64,000 nucleotides of DNA, taken from positions 683,526,583 to 683,590,582 of the forward strand of contig NC_081412.1 in assembly GCF_030272615.1 (NCBI RefSeq). The letters are read 5' to 3'. Source of the DNA: Cryptomeria japonica (Eukaryota; Streptophyta; Pinopsida; Cupressales; Cupressaceae). Of this stretch, positions 22,872-34,197 are shown piece by piece (position 1 is the stretch's first letter; each line of letters starts with the position of its first letter). A program made the translations under genes and the position numbers. The notes below the pieces were generated by a model. The model was not told the DNA's origin. It saw nothing but the letters and a program-made list of their open reading frames with translations, and did no database searches.

Positions 22872-24588
22872 CTAAGGATAGCCTAGCTTCACACGAAATT
22901 GTTCGGACGATGGAATAATAACAAAGTCCACATCAAGGGATTTGTTATGGACCTCAATAGGTAATGTAATAGAACCAATTGCAGGAGAAGAAAATGCATC
23001 AAATAATTTCACAACCACATTTGTTTCATCATAGATCACTTGATTCAATTGCAAAGTAAAAAGAAATTCTTCAGTAATGACATTAATCATACAAGAAGGA
23101 TCAATAAGCACTCCACGGCAAGGTGTATTCTTGACTTTTGCAACTATATATAAAGGACCATCAGGTGCCCTGATAGTTTCACTGGAATCAAATGTGATGG
23201 AAGGTTCTTTAGGGATTTTCTGCTGCTCCACAAAGTTAATCACATTAGGAGTCATAGACACAAGATCATCAGGTGAGACAGAGGAATCAGTAGTATCAAT
23301 CGCATTAGAGGTATGAGAAGGCAATGGATTAGTAAAAATCTGAAGATTTTGGTTAGGAGGAGCTATAGATTTGTTGCCTTTATCATTCACACCAGAAACA
23401 GAGATAGTATTATTATCAATCAAATCTTGAATTTTACCCTTTAAAGCAAAACATTTTTCAGTATCATGCCCAGGATGATGATGAAATTGACAAAAAGATT
23501 TGTTATCAAAATAGGATGAATTAATCTTTATAGGATCAATTTGCTTTATAGGAGGGAGAGTAAGCACATTTTGTTCCAATAACTTATTCATAATACTATG
23601 CAATGATTCATTCAAAGAAGTAAACTTTCTTTCTTTCTTGAAAAATTTAGAAATAGGAGGCACACCTGATGCTGCATTCACATTGTTGTTGATGATGTTT
23701 TCATTGAATTTAATGGACTCTCTATTCGGTTTAAACTTCCCAAATGGTTGTTGACTACTATCACCCTTATCACTCGGAGCCATAGGATTTGCTTGTTCCA
23801 TTTGACTCACAGTCAGTTGATAATTGTGAAGAGTTGCGCACAACTGTTGGAAAGAAGTAAACTCAGAAAATAGGAGTTTTTCTCTAATATCTTTTTGTAA
23901 ATTAGAAATAAAGATTCTTTGAATGTCATTGTCAGGTACTGGAAAGGAAATTTGAGCATACAAATGCTTATATCTACCAATGAAATCAGTCACTTTTTCT
24001 TTAACACCTTGTTTACAATGCATTAAATCAATCAAAGTAACTTTAGGACTTATATTGTTTTGAAATTGTTGAATAAAAGCATTTGCAAGTTGTTCGAAAG
24101 AAGTAATAGAATAAGAAGGCAACGAGCAATGCCATTGTAGGGCTTTGTCTCTTAATGTCCTAGTGAACAGTTTTGCAAGCAACCTTTTGTCATAAGCAAA
24201 ATCAGTACATATTGTTTGAAAGGTCTTAACATGTGTTAGAGGATCACCCTTACCATTATAAAGCTCCAAATGCGGAATTTCAACATGTTTAGGGGGAATA
24301 GCTCGAACAATGTCAAGAGAAAGTGGGCTCGCAACATCAAATGTGGGCACACTAAACTTAGATTGATTCATAGAGGCAATTTGTTGCTGTAAAGAAGAGA
24401 CAGTTTGTGCAAGATTGTTAATGGTTGCTTCAGTCGAAGAGTTCATATTAGACGTGTTAGATTGTGATGGAGGTGTTATGTTATTGAAAGAAGGTAGAGA
24501 GTAAGGTGGTGCGACACTATGATAGTTAGTCATAGGAGATGATTGGAAAGGAGGAACACTACAAGGAGGAATGGAATGATTAAACGAA
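22872..24588 (-). pseudogene. gag: E5 gag-protease, N-terminus cut by the palindrome junction
   Basis: The frame is open from the junction at about 24588 to TAG at 22872. The first Met inside is at 24531-24533, but the frame continues upstream to the junction, so the original N-terminus is missing. Features: Pro/Ser/Asn-rich start, a short coiled segment (TINNLAQTVSSLQQQIASM), and the gag core (HLELYNGKGDPLTHVKTF, LARTL-like LFTRTLRDKALQWHCSL, FIQQFQNNI). A single CX3HX4HX4C-like finger (CQFHHHPGHDTEKC) comes next, then a protease-like fold where LIDPSCMINVI occupies the D[ST]G site (about 23079-23113). Loss of the catalytic Gly argues against protease activity. Confidence 0.88.
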
Positions 24589-24637
24589 TTGATGCATTTT
24601 CTTCTCCTGCAATTGGTTCTATTACATTACTTTCATT

Positions 24638-27053
24638 AGTGATCTATGATGAAACAAATGTGGTTGTGAAATTATTTGATGCATTTTCTTCTCCTGCAAT
24701 TGGTTCTATTACATTACCTATTGAGGTCCATAACAAATCCCTTGATGTGGACTTTGTTATTATTCCATCGTCCGAACAATTTCGTGTGAAGCTAGGCTAT
24801 CCTTAGCTGTCTTCCATGAAAGCTATTGCTTCTCCTATTCATAAGTGTCTGAAATTTCCCCATAATGGTGAAGTTGTTACTGTCAATCATAGTCTCTTTA
24901 AACCAGCTGAAAGAACTTCTAGCGTTCCTATTGATTACTTTTGGCCTAAACAATTCCAATCTCTTCCACCGCGAAGTGATCATCTTTTCAAATCTTATCA
25001 AAAGTGGAAAAAAGATATGATCCTATCTCTAAGTGAACCTAGAACACCCAAACTTGACATTCCTATCGTTCTTGAGAAGGAAGTTCTTCCTTTGAAAGAT
25101 AAAACTAATGTCTTTCCTCAAGAAGATTCCCAACCCATTCCTATGAATGTGACTATGTCTATATCTAATAAACTTCTTAAAAGTAGACCTATACCTCCTC
25201 GTCATGATGGGCTTGGTCTCCTTCCTAAACCAAATATTCCTCCCTTATATGGAGCAGTTCCTCCTCCTTCCTCTTATGGAGAGAAGAGACCTTCCTCTTC
25301 TCCTATTGTTCAACCTAAGAGACCTCAACCTAAACACCCAAGTGATAAGGATGAGAACATTCCTCCTCCTCAATCTTCTCAACTTCCTACTAAGACTAGA
25401 TGGAATCGTTTTGCACGTGAACACTGATGAAAGCGTCGTCTTAGAGCTCAGGCAGCTGCTTCTCAAACTTTGCAATCCCCAAAAACACCTTCAACTAGTA
25501 TTATTCCATTTTCTCCTCAGCCGACGATTGAGCCGAGATCTCCTAAACATAAGATGTATGATGGTCTTGATCCTGTGCGAGTTAAAGATCCTATTTTTAT
25601 GAATCTTGATGATGATATAGATGAAAATGTTATTCATGATGAAAATGTTACTCCTGTTCATTCTGATAGTGAATATGAATATGTTGATGTTGATAACCAT
25701 TTATCTTAGGCATTTTCTAAAGCACTTATCCTAGCTCCTAGACAAGAACAACGTGGCTCAGAACATGAACATAGCCCTTGTTTGGATCTTGTGATAGCTC
25801 CATCTGCTGTGTTGGATGTTCCTCCTCTAGCGTGTTTCCTACCTTCCCGAAATATTGATCAGCAAGATCAGGGGGTAGATGACGTGCTAGACTAGTTTCA
25901 TTAGCATAGCAGATTCTCTCCTCCTCTCTTTTGTTTCTTCTTCTATGTGTTATTCTCATTCTTCTATTTGTTGTCCTTAGTGTTGTCTACTTGAGGATGA
26001 TGCAAAGCATTGAGATCTCTTTTGGTCTCTCTCATGTTGACTCAAAAGACACATGTGTTCCCTTCTTCTAGGTGACTTTCCTTGATTGGGGAATGAAGAA
26101 CAATTATGCATACATACATATGACATACATGAATTATCATACAGCATACTGACCCCGAGGAAAGCGAAGTCACCTTGTGCTTTGTGTTTTGTGTCTATTA
26201 TCCTTGGGCTTATCTCACACTTGGGGGCTAAATCCTTGTGATAACGTGCTCCTTTCCTTTCTCAGTTCTTATATATATCACTACCTTAAAGCAATCACCC
26301 CCGGTAAGGCGTGTGTGATCGCTTTAACATAGGGGGGCATACATCCTATTCATATCTTTTCAAGATACTTGAAAATTTCTTGACAAATTTATCTTTGCCT
26401 TGAAAATTTTTGATATCTTTCTTGCATGACTCATAGTGAGGGAACCTTACTACTGACAGTCATGGTTCTCCCTCATGATCTTCCCTTTTACTTTGTCAAT
26501 CAAAGTCGTAAGATCCTTAGTCCACTAGGGGCTTGGTGTATCTTGCCTCCTTGACGTGGTGAAAGTTTTTCAATGTTGTTTCCTTGTACTTTACCGGAAG
26601 TATGAGCATACGCTTATACTCCCGCTAAAGTGGGGGCTAAATGTAGCGTCCTAAAATTACGACACTTGCAATTTCGACAGCATTTGGGTCTTCACGATGG
26701 CGATGCAACACGGAACTTGAATGGAGACCCCGAAACTTGTTCATGACATCAAAAACTGCATTTTTCAGCACCCTGGCCTGATCCTCCTTGCACCTTGCTG
26801 TCCCGGGAGGTGGGACCATGGTGCCTAGCGCCCTGGTCCTTCAGGACTAGGGTGCCCAGCACCCTGGTCTCCCAGGACCTTGGCGCCCAGTGCCCTAGTC
26901 CTTGGCCCTATTTTGGGCCCAGTCTCTTATCGGGCTTCGGGTCTTTAAGTTTGCAAATTGGAAAATAATGTTTCCTGGTCGGCCTAAGGTCGGGAAAATC
27001 AATCTTTCAACCCTAATTGGCAAGTATATAAACTACATTTCCTCTCCCATTTT
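24638..27053 (+). repeat. E5 palindrome, right arm
   Basis: Mirror of 20625-23040. On the + strand it carries the protease tail (stop TAG 24804-24806), the 203- and 79-codon frames (24816-25427 and 25470-25709), the polypurine tract (26625-26641), and the first 412 bp of the LTR from TGTAGCG at 26642. It includes a TATA box TATATAAA at 27025-27032 and stops at 27053. The truncated LTR end is only about 25 bp downstream of that TATA box. Confidence 0.95.
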
Positions 27054-27057
27054 TAAG

Positions 27058-27802
27058 GAAAATGCATCAAATAATTTCACAACCACATTTGTTTGCAAGT
27101 CACAAAATGCAAAAATTTGAATAAAGCACTGAAATTTTGAATGAATACTAACACACTTTTCAGATTTAGGACAGTAAGAAACACAATTCTGATATGAATT
27201 TCAATTTCAATGATTTTTGAATGGTTAGAAGCCTCAATCCAAGCAATCACTAGACCAACTTTGACTTTAATTTTGAAAGTGTTATAATTGATAAAATCAG
27301 CCAAAATTCTAGATTTTAGCAGAAAAATACAGTAAGATCTAGCTCCCGAAATTTCGAAAAAAATGTCGGGGACGATGGCGCTCGGGGTGCACACTGTCCT
27401 CGCAAATTTTTTCCAAATTTTTAGGGATGAAAGATATTGTTATTTTGTTTCAGAATCCAAAGTTACAGCTGATTTGGAGGTGTTTTGATCAGTCAAATTA
27501 TCAGTCAAAGGTTGAATCAAGAAGGTTTTAAAAATTAGGGTTTTGACACTTAACCACTTAATTTTCAGAATTAAAGCACAAATATGAATTGACAATTTGC
27601 AATAGAAGGGTAGATCTGAAACAAGCATTAACAATTAAACATTTCACAAGCTTAATTACTAAAAAGAAAATTTTAGGGTTTTTATGCAATCAACCTCTAA
27701 AATTTGCAAAAGATCAAACATGGAAATATAATTAGGAAACAAAATTTTCAGATCTAATCATGAATAATCAGAATGAGGCCGTTCACGTCGGGTTCACCAA
27801 AA
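27058..27802 (-). other. E5 leader with primer binding site
   Basis: Non-coding region between the right LTR and the palindrome. On the minus strand, three bases after the LTR end (27803), TGGTGAACCCGACGTGAA (27782-27799) is a primer site of a non-initiator tRNA type; I do not assign the tRNA. Bases 27058-27094 are a 37-bp direct copy of 22990-23026 from the protease region, placed exactly at the palindrome junction. Confidence 0.8.
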
Positions 27803-29001
27803 TGTAAAGCGGAAAAATCGAACCCTAGTTGTTCTCTCCTCCCTAATCTCCAAGGAGAGAGAAGGGAGAGTCACTAGGGTTGATGGTTTTCACTTAGGAG
27901 AGACTTTACATTCAAAAGAGAGGTTGAAACCCACAAGATCCAATCCCACGCAATGCAAGATTGGATTCTAAATGAGTTTCAAGGGTTAAGCCATCAAGGA
28001 TACCCTCTTTTGTAAAGAATATAGATAGGATGATTGAACTAGGAATGTATGTAAAGTAGGAAAGATTCGCTTATAAACAGAGATAGGGATATGGTATGAA
28101 GCTGCGGACCTGGAATTAGCAGTAAAATGTCGAGACGGTGCTGCTCTACAAATTTGAGCGAAAGTTGACAGGACGATGGTGCCCGGCGTGCACACGGTCC
28201 TCCGAAAAATCCGCGAAATGAAGGGGGATCTGTTCGTCTCTGCACAAGGACTCCAGATCTTCAATTACAGCCGCGTACCTGCAACCTACACACAGAAAAG
28301 AGAGGACGATTGGGGGGTTAGGGATGAGGGGTTTTCCTTTAGGTCAAACCCCGGTTTTGGAATTAACCAAGAAATGAGAATGCTGTAAATGTAAATGTTT
28401 GTAATGTAAACAAGTACTGATACCTTGTTGTAAGAATGTTTGTATTCTTACATGCAAAGGTGTAATGTATGTAGTATGTAATGTGTTGTATGTGGTATGT
28501 GATCTCCTCTTCAATGGTTAAATCCTTGTCTTGAATGCAACACTTAGCCTTGAATGGAGACTTAAAATGATCAATTGCTTGAAGGAATGCTTGAGTGCTT
28601 GAATGCTTGAATATCGTTTTCGTGTCTTGTACACATATGTCCTTCCTCCTCAAAATGGGAGAGGAATTGTAGTTTATATACTTGCCAATTAGGGTTGAAA
28701 GACTGATTTTCCCGACCTTAGGCTAACCAGGAAACATTATTTTCCAATTTGCAAACTTAAAGACCCGAAGCCCCATAAGAGACTGGGCCCAAAATAGGGC
28801 CAGGGACCAGGGCGCTGGGCGCCATGGTCCCACCTCCCGGGACAACAGGGTGCAAGGAGGATCAGGCCAAGGTGCTGAAAAATGCAGTTTTTGATGTCAT
28901 GAACAAGTTTCGGGGTCTCCATTCAGGTTCCGTGTTGCATCGCCATTGTGAAGACCCAAATGTCGTCGAAATTGCAAGTGTCACAATTTTAGGACGCTAC
29001 A
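27803..29001 (-). repeat. E5 5' LTR (biological), plus-strand right end
   Basis: 1199 bp, partner of 19776-21036. It begins TGTAAAGCGG on the + strand after the primer site and ends GGACGCTACA, followed by the target duplication AGTAG. Confidence 0.93.
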
Positions 29002-29006
29002 AGTAG

Positions 29007-29300
29007 TTGTTCCAAGACTCAGATGCTAAATTTAGGGGATAATAATTTGTGGGGAATGATTCCCTATGAGCTTGGTAAGATGAGAGAACTGCAGTCACTA
29101 AAAATAAAGAATAACTAGTTGAGTGGATCATTCCCTCCATCCATATTAAACTGCACAAATTTATATTTGTTAGATGTTGGGCAAAAACATTTCAATGATC
29201 ACATTCCAAATTCAATTGGAAACCTTTCAAAGGTGAAAGTGTTATTAATAAGGAAGAATCATTTTTAAGGTAGCATCCCTACAAAAATTGGATAGCTTGT
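29007..29300 (+). pseudogene. RLP copy 2, continuation after E5
   Basis: Continues the LRR reading frame broken at 19775: CSKTQMLNLGDNNLWGMIPYEL, ELQSLKIKNN then a TAG, LSGSFPPSILNC, LLDVGQKHFNDHIPNSIGNL. It aligns with 51957-52235 of RLP copy 3. It ends abruptly at about 29300, where LTR-like DNA starts (TGTCCTCATTTTTGG). Confidence 0.88.
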
Positions 29301-29301
29301 T

Positions 29302-30768
29302 GTCCTCATTTTTGGCTAAGTCACAAAAATAGGACAAACCCTAAAAGCATTGCCCAATTTGTAGTTCACGTGCTCTAAGCATGCTTTTTGAGGTGGTATT
29401 TTTTCCTCCTTGCATGTGCTCTAGGACCCTTGATTCTTGATTTGAAGGTTCTAATATTTTTCTAGGTCTTTTTAGTAAGTTTTGTGGTTTTGTGGAATGC
29501 TAGGTTACAACCTCGAATTACACTTCTCTTAAAAAAATTTAGTCCAATGCAAATCAGGTTTGTAACCTCGATTTACACCATTTCATCACCAAGTCCTATT
29601 TTTGGTGTAGGTTGGGGTTACAACCCCGAACTACACCAAGTCCTCCCATTTTGGTGTAAGTCAGGGTTACACCAAGTTCTCCCTTTCTGGTGCAATGTGA
29701 GTCTATAACCCCAACCTACACCCAGTCCACTCATCTTGGTGTAGATCAGGGCCATAACCCCAACCTACACTAATTCCCCTTGAAATGGTGTTGGTCGAGG
29801 TTGTAACCCTAACCTATATTGTGGTCTTACCCAATGGTGCAAATAGGGAGTATAACCTTGATCTACACCAAATCCTTTCGCGATGATCAAGGTTATAACC
29901 CTGATTCACACCATAGTCAATATTCTTTGTTTTTAGATAAGTGCAAGTCGGACTTGTAAGTTAAAAATGCATCTATATTACTATTGATCCTTCTCAAATG
30001 CAAAGAAGACTTATGAATTTGAAATGCACTTTATGACCCCCTTTCGGTCATTTTTGCCCAACTCTGGGAATTCTTCAAATCCATTTTTGCAACTCCACTC
30101 CAAATGCTAGAATCAACACATTGGGACGAGATGACTCTTAAATAAAGGCTACCAAGTGATAACATGAAGAATCCATTGGTGAACAGTGGTAGAAAAAAGA
30201 TGAGGCTCCAAACACTTAGTTATTTTTATGCATCTCTAGCCTAGTGTGTTTTTGTAATCTCAATTGACACCTTCAATGTCATTTTGTATTCAAGATTTTG
30301 CATCTAGAACTTGAATGTTTCTTAGGTAAATTCGAATACCTTTGACTTGGTCACAAATTAGTTGTAATTTTCTAGTTTCATGTTGCGCCTCTCCTCTCTA
30401 TATATGAGGATTTTCATTCTAATAAGGAGCTTATTTTTGGAGGATCTATCTTTTAGATTAGGAATTTTTAACATATATGCCAAAACTTTATTGAAGTGAA
30501 GGGAAAAAATAAAAAGAAAGCTTTGGCATTCAGGATTTGTGTTAGATTCATTGTGATTTATGTTGAGAGTGTTCTTATGTCATTCTTTTTATAAATTTGT
30601 ATCTTGCTCAAGTAAAGGTATTATTGAGGAAGTATAGTGAAAGAGTAGAAACAATTGTTGGTTTGTGGACTTTGTGTCATATTTAAGCTTTTCTTTACTA
30701 GGATTAATAGAAGGAGATAATAACTTGAAGTCTTTGAGCTTCATATTGTTATTTCAAGAAAAGATTAT
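29302..30768 (+). repeat. LTR-like segment of an unidentified element
   Basis: Starts TGTCCTCATTTTTGG right where RLP copy 2 is cut, contains a dyad array (29500-29925) and a TATA-like CTCTATATATGAGG near 30395, and ends where E3 is inserted. No ORF of note. No second copy exists in the window, so calling it an LTR is inference. Confidence 0.5.
29500..29925. repeat. Array of about nine palindromic units, period near 50 bp
   Basis: Repeated words such as TTGGTGTAGGTTGGGGTTA and AACCCC.AACCTACACCAA. The best unit, 29602-29639, is a near-perfect dyad (TTGGTGTAG..GGGGTTACAACCCC..CTACACCAA). Starts of the AACC part lie near 29505, 29561, 29618, 29665, 29703, 29752, 29802, 29851 and 29892. Confidence 0.8.
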
Positions 30769-31393
30769 TGTCACGAATCGTTTTATTTAATAATGTGCAA
30801 TTTAAAGATGTAATGTGATTTTGAAATTTAAAATAGATTAGATCATTCATAATCTAGTATGAGGAAATATAGTATGCTTTTTACTCCTGCAATTAATATG
30901 AAATTCGACATTTAAATATTCTTTTGGGTTTGTGAATACTGATAAACTTTTGAGTGCAAGTAATGTAGGATGAGGTGAAGGAGGTCGGAGGCGAGAACAC
31001 GAATCAGGTAGAATTACTTTTAACTAAATGACTTCGATGGAAAAGGGAATCTCTAACACACCACATTAGGATTTATAATTTGCATCTTGAAAATATGGAT
31101 GATTTAAATGACCTTATTTGAGTGTTTGTTCAAATTGAAATGATGAATTTGGAATGAGAAGTAGATTGATTTAAATGTTTATACATGTGCATTAATTGCA
31201 TGATGTGAGTAGTGTTTGAATTAAATCTAAGTTGTGTGAGTGATTGTGAAATATTATGCTTTATTGTTAAAAGAGATAGAATGTATAAACAATTCAAAAA
31301 TGAATATTGACCCTAGGTTTAATGTTCTTTTTAGCTATGTATAAATGTATGAAAATTGTACTTATGAGTTTACTTTTGAAAATTGAATAGTAG

Positions 31394-31431
<38 letters not shown>

Positions 31432-33754
31432 AATTTATTCAATCATTTACATACATCAATATCCAATTATCGTGAAATTTGACTTCGTCAAGAATTTTGT
31501 TTATACATATACATAATCATTTGAGAATAAAAAAATATACGCATTATATATATATGTGTGTGTGTGTGAATTCTAATAATAATTTGATCATGTACTTGTA
31601 AATATGTATGTAATTATTGTATATGTATTTATGAAATTAAATTATGTAATGAAAATCTAATATATATATTTAATCAAACAAAGGGTTTATAAAATAATTT
31701 ATTAAACAAAGTTTAATGTTTAATATTAATAAAAAGTCATTAAATATATATATAAAAATTTAAAAAAAAAAAAAAAAACCATATGACAAATATATTATTG
31801 TTTTATTAAACATGTTAATAGTAAAAGGTGGCGGGTTAAGGGTAAACAACTGTTTGAAACCAAAGGAAGAGCCGCATTGGTCGGTTTGTTAGTCGACTCC
31901 CTCCACCCACGGTAGCCGTGGTCAAAACATTTACGCAGGCCAAGGCACGATGGGAGACTTAACACTCCCACGACCCTTGGTGGGTGACTTGGCATGCAAC
32001 GTGACTTGGCATGCAATGTGACTCTTTGGTGTTTAAGCTGAGAAGTCGGCAATTAGTGTAAACGACTCCATGATCCATGTTCGACTCAAGCAACAATCAA
32101 AGCTCCAACTGAAACGGTTGCAAGTTTAAACAATAAAAAGACTCGAGCTTGCCACAAAATGAGGGTTGTATTTAATTTAAAGACATGCATGGAGATTTCA
32201 GTTATAACCAACTAATAAACATGACAATAGAAATAATGGTAACAGTAAATAAGGCCCAAAGGATAACAGCAAATGTAGCTGAAGATTAGAATAAATAGAC
32301 ATATAAACACACACATTCTTTCATTCTTTCTCACAAGGAGAGGGGAGAAGAATAAGTTGGATATAGAGGAGAAGAATAGTTGGATAGAGAGATAGTTGGA
32401 TATAGAGGTAAGAATAGTTGGATAGAGAGATAGTTGGATATAGAGGTGAGAATAGTTGGATAGAGAGATAGTTGATATAGAGATAAAAATAGTTGGAGAG
32501 AGAGAGAGACTTGCGATCAAGGTGTGGAATCATTTGACGAAGAACGACAAGGTCAAAATCTTACAATCCACTCTAAGTTTTCAAGAGGTTAGAATCCTTT
32601 GTCTATGTTTTATTTTATTTGTTAAATTTGGTATAAAATGTGTAGAAATGGAAGTTTAGATAATAGATATGTACGTCCAAATGGGTAGCAATTTTTATTA
32701 TTTTATTTGAAATTCTTTGTAAACCATTGTGGAATAGAAGAAAAGAATTTAGAGAAAAGATGTTGTTAATATCGTATTTTGCACAAAAATAATTAGTTCT
32801 ATTTCTATTTTAAGAATGTGTTTACGTACTTTTGGTTATATATGAGATTAATTTCATACATGTATAACACCTTCTTTTGTATGTACTTTATTTAGTCGAA
32901 AGATTGATTTTAAGATTATTGCTTATAAAAGTTTATTGTTTTCCAAAATATGAAAGATTGTCTTTGATAGATATATATTAGACAAGTAATGATTAGCAAG
33001 GAAAAATGATATCTTTATTTTTGTTTTAAAAGAAAGATTGTATTCTCAATGGAATTTGTGTTTGAGGGAATCAAGCTAGGGTTAAGCTTGAGTTAGAAAA
33101 CTTACCTTTCGGGAAGGGTGCCGAATGTGGATGTTTTAGGGTGAATAGTTGCTTTTTCCAACTATTATTTTGTTGTGCATGGCATATACTCGGTCGAGTT
33201 ATTGTTTGAATTATCCATAGAAAATGATGGAAATTCCTTATTTATGCTCCCTACCACATCCTAGTATGATAGCGAATGCTTGTTTCTTAGAATGAAGTAG
33301 GAAAAATGAAAATGCATATATTATCTAGGCATGCACCAAATTCCCTCTTGCTTTTGAATTCTTTGGTTAAACCAATTCATGCAGGGTCGGGTATTCTTGA
33401 TTGACCAAGATATCCAGGCAAGCGTAAGCTTCAAGGTTGGGTGGAAAAAGTGACTGATTCTTGTTCTCGTCTGCGTTCAAAAGATAGAAGGAAGCGACTC
33501 AGACTAAAGATCGACGGATGCATCTTCTTGTATATTCTTAAGGCAATTTGGAAGCCTAAGTAGGAAATAAGAACTTCTTAGTATTGGATATTGTATTATT
33601 CATGTGCATTATTATGATATATCTCTGAATGTAATTTATATCCATTTTTGATGTTTGCTTATATCTTGTATAAAATATGCTTAGAGATTGAAATTTAAGT
33701 TTATTTATGAATAAAGAGTAATTTAGGGTTAGATCCTAGATTGACAACTTTACA
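30769..33754 (+). repeat. E3 5' LTR
   Basis: 2986 bp, starts TGTCACGAATCG and ends AACTTTACA. Compared with 45888-48756 it has scattered substitutions and an extra stretch of about 85 bp near 31490-31580, including AT and GT microsatellites. It contains a 40-bp tandem array at 32350-32510. Confidence 0.95.
32350..32510. repeat. Tandem array of about four 40-bp units in E3 LTR
   Basis: Units follow ATAGTTGGATATAGAGG then [TA]A[AG]GAATAGTTGGATAGAGAG. The array recurs at 47350-47510 in the second LTR with the same unit number, so it predates insertion. It lies upstream of AAATCTTACAATCCACTC and could be a U3 enhancer array (inference). Confidence 0.9.
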
Positions 33755-33757
33755 TTT

Positions 33758-33770
33758 TGGTATCAGAGCC
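33758..33770 (+). promoter_or_regulatory. E3 primer binding site (initiator tRNA-Met type)
   Basis: TGGTATCAGAGCC, three bases after the LTR end. The second copy is at 48760-48772. Confidence 0.93.
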
Positions 33771-33855
33771 TAGGTTTATAACACTAGGACCTATATGAGT
33801 CACTTTGCTAAGATAAATCTGGAAATTAATAGCTTTTTGTTTAAACATTACAAAA

Positions 33856-34197
33856 ATTGTTCGTACCAAGCAGACAGCCCAAAAGTCAGTTGCAGGGTAT
33901 GCCCATTACCTGAGGGTTAAAAAGGATCCTCAATCACCTGTTAAGCCAGTTTTGGATGATGCCCCTTTTAAAGTGAAACAAGTCCCAGAAGAAAGTGTTG
34001 TAATACCTTCTGAGAAGAATATCCCTGAAAAAGAAAAAGAGCCTGAGTTGGAATATTCACCTATAAGGCCAATAGTAATCATTTCTATAGAATCTGAGGA
34101 GTATACCCCTCTAAGTGAGACTGAATCGGAAGGATATACCCCATTAAGTCCTAATGAGTCAGAAGAATCCACTCCCCTAACTCTTTCCTATGAGTGA
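33856..34197 (+). pseudogene. E3 ORF0, left copy: H3-tail-like leader ORF, start codon lost
   Basis: Aligned codon for codon with the intact right copy (48858-49199). The ATG is ATT here. The reading frame has no internal stop: (I)VRTKQTAQKSVAGYAHYLR, a central KVKQVPEESVV, a charged stretch (KNIPEKEKEPELEYSP), then three repeats SEEYTPLS, SEGYTPLS, SEESTPLT. This copy keeps Thr at the position matching H3 T6, so it is closer to the histone H3 tail than the right copy. Gag starts about 420 bp downstream. Confidence 0.75.

Larger units (their letters stand above)
20625..23040 (-). repeat. E5 palindrome, left arm
   Basis: Reverse-complement copy of 24638-27053. Every matched pair of coordinates I checked sums to 47678 over the whole arm, so there is no indel in 2416 bp. 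The one mismatch I noticed is 21349 against 26329 (C/T at a CpG). The spacer is 23041-24637. Confidence 0.95.
19776..29001 (-). mobile_element. E5: non-autonomous gypsy (gag-protease only) with an internal 2.4-kb palindrome
   Basis: 9226 bp flanked by AGTAG (19771-19775 and 29002-29006), inserted in RLP copy 2. The true orientation is minus. The primer site lies next to the right LTR (27782-27799), a polypurine tract lies next to the left LTR (21037-21053), and gag reads leftward. There is a gag and a degraded protease but no RT, RNase H or integrase. A segment of 2416 bp (20625-23040), including the 3' part of the internal region, the polypurine tract and the start of the LTR, is repeated in inverted orientation at 24638-27053. 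It sits between the leader and the gag 5' end, and the gag N-terminus is lost at that junction. Confidence 0.9.

Noticed and set aside
20625-27053. The inverted arms as a foldback DNA transposon or MITE
   Set aside because: The arm ends lie within LTR and protease sequence, have no target duplication of their own and no transposase; the outer unit is an LTR element with AGTAG duplications.
32212-32520. Minus-strand ORFs with repeated LSNYSYLYIQ (also 47213-47534)
   Set aside because: Translation of the 40-bp tandem array in the E3 LTRs.
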